Shown here: positions 54,706-64,000 of the stretch, piece after piece
Layout: each line of letters starts with the position of its first letter
Position numbering within the stretch: the stretch's first letter is position 1
Source of the DNA: Thunnus maccoyii
Taxonomy: Eukaryota; Chordata; Actinopteri; Scombriformes; Scombridae
NCBI RefSeq assembly: GCF_910596095.1
Contig: NC_056553.1
Location: 19,553,725-19,617,724 of the forward strand
DNA: 64,000 nucleotides
Direction of reading: 5' to 3'
Position numbers and translations under genes: made by a program
The notes under the pieces: generated by a model
What the model was told of the DNA's origin: nothing
What the model saw: the letters and a program-made list of their open reading frames with translations, nothing else
Databases searched by the model: none

Positions 54706-57700
54706 AATGCACCCTCAAGTTGTGACAGAATCATGTTAAGTAGGGTGCTCGTTACATTGTCAACACCCCTGCCAGACCTATAGACAAATTGAAGCAGATC
54801 CATATTTGCCTGCACTGTGTTCAGAAGCTCATCCTTCACAATCCTCTCAAGTGATTTCATAACCAAAGATGTAAGCGCCACAGGCCTGTAGTCATTCAGT
54901 TGCTTTGGAGAATTGTTTTTTGGCACAGGTACAATAATGGAATACTTCCAAACACAAGAAACCCTATGGAGTTGGAGAGACAACTTAAAAATAAAACAGA
55001 ATATATCTGCCAACTGTTCAGCACAATTTTTAAGGATACAACCTCCAATATCATCAGGGCCGGGACCTTTCCTTTCCTTTCCATCCTGGAAAAGTTTCAA
55101 AGTGCAAACTGTTCTGCTTGGAAACAGAATTTTTAAAAACTGACAGCTCCGCATTAAAATCATGGATCACTAAAATTGTTAAAACAATTATAAAAAATGT
55201 TCAGTTCATTTGAGAGATCATGATCAGGCTTGCAATTTAGGGAGATGGGACACTTCTTGGACTGCATCCCCATCATGGATTTCACTCCATCTCAAGCAGG
55301 GTGTGAATTTGCAGTGCTGAGCAACTTCTCTACCTTATATTTATAATTATATTTTGTGATCTTAAGTTCCTTGGTGACTTGTTTCTGAAGTTCCCTGTAC
55401 TGAGTCACATCATTCTGGTTAAAACTAATATTCCGCTGGATAATTGTGTTTTTGACAGATTTGGAGACCCATGGTTTATTATTTTGATAAATGGAAAAAT
55501 GATTTCTGGGCAGTGACCAAGTCCTCACAAAAGGTAATATATGCAAACATAGTCTTTGTCAGTTTATCCAAATCAACACAAACATTCATAAACAAGTCCC
55601 AGTCGGTACAGCTGTAACATTCCTGGAAGTATTGTATAGACTCCTCAGACCAGACTGGAACTAAACGCCGTTCCAGCTTGTTTCTCTTCAGGACTGGTTT
55701 GTAGGACGGAACTAAATAAACTACTTTGTGATCTGACATACCGAGTGGAGCTCTACGATGAGATTTGTAAGCACCCTTCACAGATCCATAACAGAGGTCC
55801 AGGCATTTCGTGAGTCATGTCGGACAAGTAACATACTGGTAAAAATTACCCAGACTTTCCTGGTTGCAGTTATTAAAATCTCCCATAACAAAGTTCGGTG
55901 CGTACGGTGCTATCCCCTGAATCCGTTGCACTGTTTTAACCATAGCCCGAGTAGCTGTGTCAACATTAGCCTTCAGGTGAATATAAACAAGCATGACAAA
56001 TAACTGTGGACATAGGTGCATGGTCATGTATTAAAATGGGGAAGCAAAGATACATAATTGGTGGTCTTGGGGTCCTCCCTCAGAAAAAGAAAAACAAATT
56101 TCCTGCATTTCTACACCACTTAACCTCTTGAATTAAGTCAAGAAACAGTCACCTGCAGTAGTCTAGATTAGTTAGATTGAGGGTGCTATGAAAACCAGGA
56201 ATGCATCAAGAACGGTATATAATTGGGTGGATCAGGACAGGAAAGATTTTTAGAAGAATGTCTATTTCATATTTGAAATTATATTCATAAAAACATTATG
56301 TAGCCTAAAATGTTGCAGGTTGCAGGCAAACAATAACAAACAATTTATATAAATGAAATAGTCTTACAACACATCACCATATGATTTGTATAAATAAACC
56401 TGGTTAAACAATGTTAAATGTGAGGGTTGCTATTCTCACTTCTCACAAGGCATCCTCAAAGTCTAACCATTGCAACAAAGTAAAAACAATATGGATGAAT
56501 GAAATGGCTTCACAACAATTGTCTAATTCCAATCCCACATACAGGTTCTAGTGGTAGCTATTAGCACCATTAGCTGACGTAGTTTTAATGTTATACAGGA
56601 ATGAATAATCATAACTTCAACAGCAGATCATTTTAATGAACATCTCAAATCAAGGACTATTTTAATGCACAACTCAGAAAGTGATTTTTGCTTCTAAAGA
56701 CTTAAAAAGGCTATTTTAGTTGAGGACTAGACCTTACTTCCCCTTAGAGTGAACTTGCAGCTCTCATTTAACCTGTATGAGAAAATGAGAGAATAATCAT
56801 AATAATGAAAGCACAGCACAGAGCAGCCTGATGAGAGATCATTACACGGAATGATGCATCATCATAAAAAAAACTGAAACTAAAGTATAGTATTTTGCAG
56901 AAGTCTAAACAAGTTACTTTCCAACTCTGAACATTTGACTGCTTGTTAATTCAGACATTTTAATGCTGTGAGGAAAAGCTCCGCTCTGTCTGTCTCTCAC
57001 TACGGGTTGGACTGAACCAACTCAAAGGGTTGTTCGAAAACATCAGATTTTTTTATTACTTGTTTTTGTCAGTTGCTGAAAATAGAAAAATGACCACTGA
57101 TATAGGCTGCTTAAATATAATCACCTGATTGCGGGGACTGTATGATGATCAATTTATTTTTAAAAAGACAAAAAGTGGGGTAGCAAAACCATAACTTTGC
57201 TCCCCCTAATTGAATAATGGGGATGCATTTGCTCCACTTACTCCATTGCTCAGGCACCTATGAGTGTGGAAATTCCCTCTGTAAATAAAAGGGGGTGCAC
57301 TATGTCTCCCTAACAACCACAGTGTTGCACCAATTTTTGTTAACATAGAGACACAAGCCTCCACCGAATGATTTACTGGTCACTGTGGAGTCACTGTGGA
57401 GTCTCTGTCAAGGCGGAATGGTACTCCAAAGCCCTTGATTTCCAAATCGGAATGTGAGTCTTGTTCTTTGAGCCATGTTTCCATTAAAGCAAGAAGACAA
57501 GTGCTGTTATACTCCATCAGGAACTTGACATTTGCAACTTTGTCGCAGAGTGACTGAACATTGTGGGAAGGGGTACCCGATGGTGGCCTTGTCTCTTGTA
57601 AATAATAACAGTGGTCTTTTACCCTTCTGTCAGTTGGGAGGAGAGAGGTTGGGCGCAGATCTCAGGGGACTCAGCATGGACTCTGAGTCCCCTCCAACTT

Positions 57701-57770
57701 CTGAAAAACATGAAGTTGTCCCCCAAAGTAAATTATTTCTAAATAAATACTGTAACTGAAAATATATATT
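54706..57770 (-). mobile_element. L2-clade LINE fragment, interrupted by a hAT element
   Basis: On the - strand: endonuclease start near 57560 (CLLALMETWLKEQDSHSDLE, FRLDRDSTVT), FYLQREFP just before the insertion, then on the other side PQLFVMLVYIHLKANVDT, APNFVMGDFNNC, GMSDHKVVYLVPSYKPVLKR; linker NNKPWVSKSVKN; reverse transcriptase start KGPGPDDIGGCILKNCAEQL, RPVALTSLVMKSLERIVKDE, FVYRSGRGV. This order and wording match fish L2/Maui-type ORF2. The element stops before the YADD box at about 54706, so it lacks its 3' half, and several frame breaks are present. It is dead. Confidence 0.88.
56011..57262. mobile_element. Non-autonomous hAT element nested in the LINE
   Basis: Starts CATAGGTGC and ends GCACCTATG. 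Flanked by 8-bp direct repeats ACTGTGGA (56003-56010) and AGTGTGGA (57263-57270), one mismatch. Removing the element and one repeat joins the LINE endonuclease REFP directly to QLFV. hAT elements make 8-bp target duplications and this terminal sequence is typical. 1252 bases, no transposase frame. Confidence 0.88.
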
Positions 57771-58375
57771 TGATAGAAGCCAACTCCACTTATGAAATAA
57801 TTCATACATAAACACAACACTTTTTGAAGGTTTTGTTTATGTTCCCCCTATTTGTCCTGAAATGAAGCTAGTGGTTTACTTCATCCTGATACCTTTACTT
57901 GCTATTAGACTATGTTTCCCAGATTCCATCTCTGTAGCTCATGAGTTGCATCTCAAGTGAGTGAGTCTGGTGGCCGGTGACTGCTAGGACCATAGACTAG
58001 TCCTGTGACAGATGCCTTGTAAGTAATTTCTTACAAGGCAGATGCCTTGTAAGAAAAAGTCGCACATCAGCAGAATAAAAGGTTTAACAACATAACCAGA
58101 CTGTGTTCACTGCCTCACGTGAATTAAATTATCCCCAACCAGATCCATAGAAGTAGCTAGTTACATTGATCATGCCCATAAAACCTACAATAATAGCCTG
58201 GGCATGTATTTGTTTGAACAGCATAGCGCACTTAACCTTTATTAGAGACAAGCCATTATTTGTGACAGGCGTTTATATTTAAGTTATATTAATTTAAAAA
58301 TTCAAAGACTCTGATGGTGTTTCTGATGGTGAGTGTCTTAAGTGGATGTGGAGGAGCTGCAGACGGGTGACAAAT
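57771..58375. other. Intergenic DNA
   Basis: No gene seen. Contains a short inverted duplication around CAGATGCCTTGTAAG (58010-58055). Confidence 0.35.
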
Positions 58376-58505
58376 TAGAGGAAAAACCGGTACAGGTCTG
58401 AATGTTTGACCCCTACAGTGAGGGGATGTGGTGGCTCTGTTATGCTGTGGGGGGCATTTTGCTGGCATAGTTGGGGTCCACTTGTCTACTACTGATGATG
58501 ACAAA
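58376..58505 (+). mobile_element. Tc1-like transposase fragment
   Basis: One frame gives GCGGSVMLWGAFCWHSWGPL VY, close to the Tc1 transposase block around the second catalytic Asp region (GSVMLWGCF). Only about 40 codons remain. Confidence 0.6.
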
Positions 58506-58541
58506 AGCTTTTTTTATATATTTTGAAAATAACTCAAAATA

Positions 58542-59643
58542 CATTGTTGCAAATTATTATGCACCAGTTTGAAAACAAGAGGTCACAACAAATTCAAAAC
58601 AGAAATCTGTTATATTTGTTGCATGAACAGATCAGTTTTCAAAAAATAAATGCAATTTAAAAAAAAACATTTACAGATCTAATTACATATTAATATATGA
58701 GCACTTCTTTGAGATCACTTTAACAATTCTCTCATCCATTGAACTTGTAAGTTTATGTATAGTTTCTGCCTGTATTTCATTTGAAGATGCCAGTATTGCC
58801 TCTCAGAGCTGCTATTTTGAGGAATACTGCCGCCCTCTCTCATAGATCTTCTTTTTAAGGATGCTCAAAAGGTGCTCAACAGGGTTGAGGTCAGGGGATG
58901 ATGGTGGCCACAGCATGGTTTTTTCTCCCTTTATGCCCATAGCAACCAAAGACTCAATGGTGATGCATTGTCCTGCATGAAAATAATTTTATTCTGTAAG
59001 GCACGATTCTTCCTTTTATACCATGGCAGGAAATGGTCGGTAAGGAATTCTACATATTTTGTGGAGGTCATTTTGACATCCTCTGGGATCCATATTCCAG
59101 CCCAAAACATCATTCTGCCACCTCCTTGCTGACCTTGAAGTCTTGTTGGAACAGGGTGGCCATTCACCAACCATCCAAAACTCCATCCACCTGGACCATC
59201 CAGTGTAGCACAGCATTCATCAATGCCCTTTTAACACTATTAATTTGCCTGACAGAAATTTTCCTTAATAAGCCTTTATCTGACCAAACTCATCTGTGCT
59301 CTGAATCACATACAAAACAGTTCGATGATCTCTCTTCAGTTTTTGCAAAATATCGATTGCTTTGATGCCTTTTGCACTATTTAATGCTGTTTATCTCGTG
59401 AAAGATCTTTCTTCCTCCCCATATTGCATGAGAACTGAGATTTGCTTAAGAATTTGGAGCAACCTCTTTGAGTATGTTTCCCTTTAATTAAGATCACCTT
59501 GCAAACTAATTAACACACCAGAGATTGATACCAGTTAAGATAAGACAAATAAAACAGGCAAAAACTTTAATTGAAAAACTAAAAACTAAGTGAAATGAAA
59601 TCCTACTGATACGTCACTTGCATAATGATTTGGAACACAGTGG
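58542..59643 (-). mobile_element. Tc1/mariner-superfamily transposon, decayed
   Basis: Terminal inverted repeats CATTGTTGCAAATTATTATG and, reversed, CACTGTGTTCCAAATCATTATG, each next to TA. On the - strand the transposase reads VNGHPVPTRLQGQQGGG, MMFWAGIW, NKIIFMQDNASP (second Asp) and then WPPSSPDLNPVEHLLSILKK (third acidic residue). The N-terminal third is degraded by stops. About 1.1 kb, inactive. Confidence 0.85.
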
Positions 59644-59658
59644 TAGAATGAAAATAAA

Positions 59659-59758
59659 GCTGATGTGTTCTCATGTGTGCTGCAGCTGCTGGCGTACCAG
59701 TGCTGCTGCTTATTTTGTGCAAACAATTAATATAGGATAATTAATACATTTAAACTCT
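59659..59758 (+). repeat. 100-bp direct repeat, left copy
   Basis: Matches 60467-60566 at 91 of 100 positions by eye, eight of the nine differences being transitions. Sits directly against the TTAA-type repeat. Confidence 0.85.
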
Positions 59759-60442
59759 CATTCAAAACAATAACAAAAGACAGAGTTCAATGACGTGAAA
59801 TAGCGTGGGATCATGGGTGTTGTTGTCTTCGTCATTGCAGTCAGCTTCTCCTGGTTAGGATTCCTATGCCGTTCATCATTCAGGAGGTTTTTACAGGGAG
59901 CCGAATTATCCACAGAAGGCTCCTCCTCTCCAAAAGAAATGGAACCGGTGATTAAAACAGGTAAAAACACTGAATATAGCAGTTTCACGTTAATAATCAG
60001 TGTTTCTCTGACACAAATCGGTGGACACAGGACGTCCGGAGGGGCTGCGAGTCAAGCTGCCGTTAACATTTGCTGAGCTTGTTTTTCTGATAACTTAAGA
60101 TTCAGATGTCCAATGACTAAAATCCTTCATCTGGTTAAAAGATACAGTTAAAAACGACTAAGATCTAAAAAGTGTATCTTAAAAATGTGACTTAAAACTG
60201 GATAGATCACCAATTTATTTTGACTGTTTCTGGCAGACAACCACAACCCCAACGCATGCGCAAAGGGGATATGACACTACTGACAGGCGACAAAATGAAA
60301 CGGACCATTACCTTGATTAAAATTACGCGTTTCTCTGAGTTTGATAATTGTTGGAAACATTTGGGATAAATGTAAATACACAACATAGGTCTAGTCGTTT
60401 TTAGAAATGTTAATGTGGAAAAGTTACATATTATACCTTTAA
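59759..60442 (-). mobile_element. TTAA-type non-autonomous repeat, second copy
   Basis: Reverse orientation of the family at 5297-6293. Keeps the TTAAAGGTATAATATGTAAC end (at 60442) but ends at TTGTTATTGTTTTGAATGAG, about 40 bases short of the other terminus. Lacks the tandem units seen in the first copy. An open frame on the + strand here is a by-product. Confidence 0.7.
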
Positions 60443-60466
60443 ATAAACAGATACAAAATTTAGAAT

Positions 60467-60566
60467 GCTGATGTGTTCTCACGTGTGCTGCAGCTGCTGG
60501 CATACCGGTGCTGCCACTTACTTTGTGCAAACAATTAATACAGAATAATTAATACATTTAACCTCT
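60467..60566 (+). repeat. 100-bp direct repeat, right copy
   Basis: Partner of 59659-59758; 808 bases apart, 24 bases beyond the element end. Confidence 0.85.
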
Positions 60567-63374
60567 GCAGTTTTACTCCTCCTATCCATCTACCAGAGTT
60601 CTCATTTATAATTTTAAGTCAAATAGAGATAAATGAGTCCAATGCAAATGCTAGGCAACCCAATGCACAAGTTCTATTATAGTTTCATTGACAAACATTT
60701 ACACAATAAATGAATGTGTCCCTGCTGTGCCAGCTGTGCCTAAAGTAGATTTTGGAGAGGTGTGAGTGTGTTCCTCTGTCAGACCTGATCAGGTTAGGTT
60801 TTATATTAACGGATCAGTTTGGAATTAATTTAGAGATAATTGGCTAACAGATCAGTTTGTGTTGAGCTTTGCATGTGCCGGGCGAGCACAGGTTTGCAAA
60901 CAGGACCGTGGTAGACTCAATCCGAAGAAAAAAACTACCTCACATGTTTAAACCTGGGTATTTTACACACTGATTATATGGATACACAACCATGCGCAGA
61001 ACCCACAACTGCAAATATTTTTAGACTTTATTGCTAGTGGCAAAACTGAAAACTCACTGTAATAATACTTGTGACATGACAGAAAAAATGTTATGATTCT
61101 CTAAACTGAGTTTGAACTTTGTTTGATTAAAATGTCCAGACATATTTGATGGAGCTCAGGATGTATCCTGAGGACAGCTGTGACAGCTTTCCAGACTGAT
61201 GTTTCGAAAATATGGAACATTAATTACCATTGATCCTGACCAATCCTGTTGTTTATTGTTTGTGTGCTTGTGTCTCTGTCAACTGAAGCCATGAAAATTG
61301 CATCTGCATTTGCAATAAGAGGCAGTCTGAGCAGGTTTTAACTCAAATGCAATTTGGTGCCTAAATGAGCACCAAAGTTGCACCTAATCAGCATAAACAC
61401 AACCTCAGCTGTGCCTTTCCTCCTACCTCAGTGCTAATACGTTCAATTGATAGATTTGTAATTTTCCTAGACTTGCACCCTAGGAAAATTGCATTAAGAC
61501 TGTGTTCGCCCCAGCGCTGGCTTTGCAACTGCAGGAAAATAGAGCTATGTCCTTAGAATTTGATTTTATAGAGTTTGTATAATTTTGTGTTATTATGCAT
61601 TTTGCTGTAGTATTTTGACACATATAGCATGATCTTAATGGCTCTTTTAACTGAACATGAATATTTTGAAGTGATTTTGTACACACACACACACACAGGC
61701 ATGTTGGGTGTGGCACAGTTGTTGAATGGTTGTACTGTATGGTTGGATGGTTGTGATGGATTACCTTTCCCAAGCTAGTTGATTTTCTTTGGATATTGAA
61801 ATTAACTGACACTAATGGCTGCCTTGCAGGTAGAAATCAATCTATAAACTTATATATGCTTTGGAAAATGGTTGACAGCAATGTAAAGTATATGCACTTC
61901 ACAGTTAATGGACCAAAACATGCAAAACTACTGACCCATTATTAGTGGAAACAATACTACCACACTGTCATGGTTTGCTGAGATTTCTATTAAACCTTTG
62001 ATCCACAGTTTACATTTAGTGCCTCAGGATATGATGCATATTCTGGATGAAAAAAATGAAAATGAAGACACTGACTGGATAGTGTTAAAATATTTTAAAA
62101 ATCTATGCAAAAATATTTTTGGTTGTGATTGGCATTGTTACAATGGGATGCTTCTATATGCACCAAGCTATGCCAACTAATTTTTAGGACTGTGGGACCA
62201 GAAATAAACCTTAAATTAATAAAATTAGAAATCAGTATTTTTCAGTTAAAACAAAGAAAACATTTAGATGGTCATTTTCTCACTTTGTCTATAATATAAC
62301 TCACCGTGGTGATGCAGTTCTAGGGGCTCTAATTTCCTCCAGCATTAGAAACATCCTTTTGGACAATTTCAAAAGGCACCGGATGAGACTGAGACTGACA
62401 AACAGACATTGGATATGCATTCCAGATTTCAACAAAGGGATTACAAAAATAAGCTCCTTCAGGGAGCTTATACAGAGGCAGTATCACTTTACTGCAAAGA
62501 CTTGCTCGTAAGGAACACAAGAGACTCTAAACACACATAAGCTCACTGTGTGAGCCAGTGGTGTAAAATGCTTTAGAAAAATCAAAGACATGATCAAAAA
62601 AGAAATGGGTGACCGTACGATCTGACCTTAGTCCATGCGCGGCCCACATCCCCTTCTTTTCCTTCTGATGTGCTCCAGTGTCCAAGGATAAATCGGCACA
62701 CAGACTTCTGCATGCTGAAATGAACATGACTTGAAAACACTGTTTTGATGTACACTGCTTACAACTTTACTTTTTAAAACTAGTTTGCCACACATACATA
62801 CAGAACAGTATGTGTCCTTTTTTTTCTCACTTTTCTCTTTGGACCTGAGATTGTCACATAATGATGGGAAGAACATTTCAGAGAAAAAGAACAACCCTGT
62901 TAACTTTGTGAATTTGACTAGCTACATGTGCAAGATGGATGTATTGTGGGCCTGAGCCAAGCATGTCAGGTCCAGTCCTATTGTATGTATGCCTTAAAAG
63001 CTAAGTCCTGTCACTGAGAAGTCAATGACAGAAGAAACAAACTATGTGAATTTGGTAGCTTCATCCATTAAAAGGCTGCTGTTCATCAGCCAACAGTAAC
63101 AACACATGAATGCACCACAGCACAATAACAAAAGTCAGTCATTCACAAAGAAACGGAATATCAGTCAGTGTTAAACATTGTTATTAAAGATGCAAGCATA
63201 TAAGAGGAAAAACTGATTCCACCATTATGTATCCAAGAGCTCCGATGGAGAGCAAGGTGATAAAGGTCCCTAAATTCTGTAAAGTAAGCCGCTTTTTCTC
63301 ATGCTTTGCAAAAAGAAAATGCAATGTATTTCTTTGTCTGCAGATATTGAATCAGCAGCATCAGTATTGTTTGC
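60567..63374. other. Intergenic DNA
   Basis: No gene seen. Holds a perfect 11-bp hairpin (AATTTTCCTAG, 61460-61490) in what looks like a fish repeat fragment, and a (CA)n run at 61681-61698. Open frames at 62527-62894 lack support. Confidence 0.35.
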
Positions 63375-63610
63375 ATTTGGATTTGGTTAAGGTCTGGTTA
63401 GGTTTAGACACAAAAACCACTTCCATGTATCTATCCACCCAACTTGCCTCCTCCTAATATGGAAATTTGTCACCTTATATTGACGTCATCTGAACTGCAT
63501 CACTTCCCTGGGTCATATTTACTATGGCCACTAAATGGCGTAAACATAACTATAGGTTGCTTTTGTCTGCTGAGTTTTCAACCTATACTGTCGGGTTTTT
63601 ATTTTTTGTT
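63375..63610 (+). mobile_element. Dispersed fish repeat, copy 2
   Basis: Second member of the family at 25196-25665, opposite orientation. Contains GGTTAGGTTTAGACACAAAA, CACCTTATATTGACGTCATC and GGCCACTAAATGGCGT. Confidence 0.5.
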
Positions 63611-63769
63611 GTTTTTTTTGTGAAGACAGGCTGGGATGGATGTCTGTCTTGAGGAAAAGAAAGGACAGTAAAATTGCAAAGACACATGTTTATCGTAGCA
63701 GTAGACATTTCACGGCTGAATGCAGACCACCATTGTGAGGTCACAGAGGGAGCCATCTGTTCAGCCGCA

Positions 63770-63797
<28 letters not shown>
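63770..63797. repeat. (CA)n microsatellite
   Basis: A CA run of about 28 bases; a further short CA stretch follows one base change. Confidence 0.95.
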
Positions 63798-63801
<4 letters not shown>

Positions 63802-64000
63802 ACAGTACAAACTATCACCATATGGCACTCTTAATGGTATTTTTGTTCACTTTGGAATTACAACACAAAACACACTGGGGTACTTGAATAATGATAATAA
63901 TAATAAATATTAGTATTATAGTTTTTGATACTGTTTATGTCTTTGACTTTAGAATAAAGCTTTTTTTCCCAACCAATTTATTCTGTGCCTTCTCTGCCGC

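Noticed and set aside
57532-57815. Open frames on both strands next to the LINE endonuclease
   Set aside because: They fall in the 5' part of the LINE; the + strand frame has no homology and the - strand one is LINE sequence.
59813-60076. 87-codon open frame on the + strand
   Set aside because: Lies inside the TTAA-type repeat; the same region in the other copy is not open in this frame.

Overview
The window is vertebrate nuclear DNA, almost certainly from a ray-finned (teleost, probably percomorph) fish. The evidence is a five-exon run of an olfactomedin-3 (noelin-3) gene, a small lineage-type HIPK-like kinase gene, a tandem cluster of vertebrate-type tRNA genes, fish-style L2-clade LINE, hAT, Tc1/mariner and TTAA-flanked elements, and many dinucleotide microsatellites. 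Coding density is very low; most of the window is introns, gene-desert sequence and old repeats.

Layout. 1-3382: 5' part of the OLFM3 locus (intron or upstream DNA; the first exon with the signal peptide is not recognisable here) with a small reverse-transcriptase relic. 3383-9643: five OLFM3 coding exons (434 codons plus stop) on the + strand, with a 1-kb TTAA-flanked repeat in the second intron. 9644-about 11015: likely 3' UTR. 11-26.5 kb: non-coding desert with a LINE 3'-end relic, a 0.9-kb DNA-transposon-like element, a hAT-like repeat and long complex stretches that could be conserved regulatory DNA. 26.6-32.5 kb: a higher-order tandem array carrying four tRNA-Gly(TCC) copies, two tRNA-Ser(AGA) and one whole plus one truncated tRNA-Ala(TGC), all on the - strand. 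33-51.7 kb: repeats, one exon-like open segment (33649-33879), a TIR element (42525-43692), and the C-terminal end of a Penelope-like element (about 49.2-50.2 kb). 51776-53511: two-exon HIPK-like kinase gene on the + strand, followed by a partial duplicate of its own 3' end. 54.7-57.8 kb: an L2-clade LINE fragment (- strand) split by a hAT element with an 8-bp target duplication. 58.4-60.6 kb: Tc1/mariner remains and a second copy of the TTAA-type repeat caught between 100-bp direct repeats. 60.6-64 kb: repeat-poor to ordinary intergenic DNA.

Function. OLFM3 is a secreted neuronal glycoprotein; the kinase is a soluble nuclear/cytoplasmic Ser/Thr kinase of the DYRK/HIPK branch; the two have no evident functional tie. 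The tRNA cluster is an independent Pol III locus. The most informative items are the stepwise compensatory acceptor-stem change among the tRNA-Gly copies, the altered activation-loop tyrosine and the frame-shifted, duplicated C-terminus of the HIPK-like gene, and the well-resolved nested transposon insertion. No wholly new system is demonstrated.
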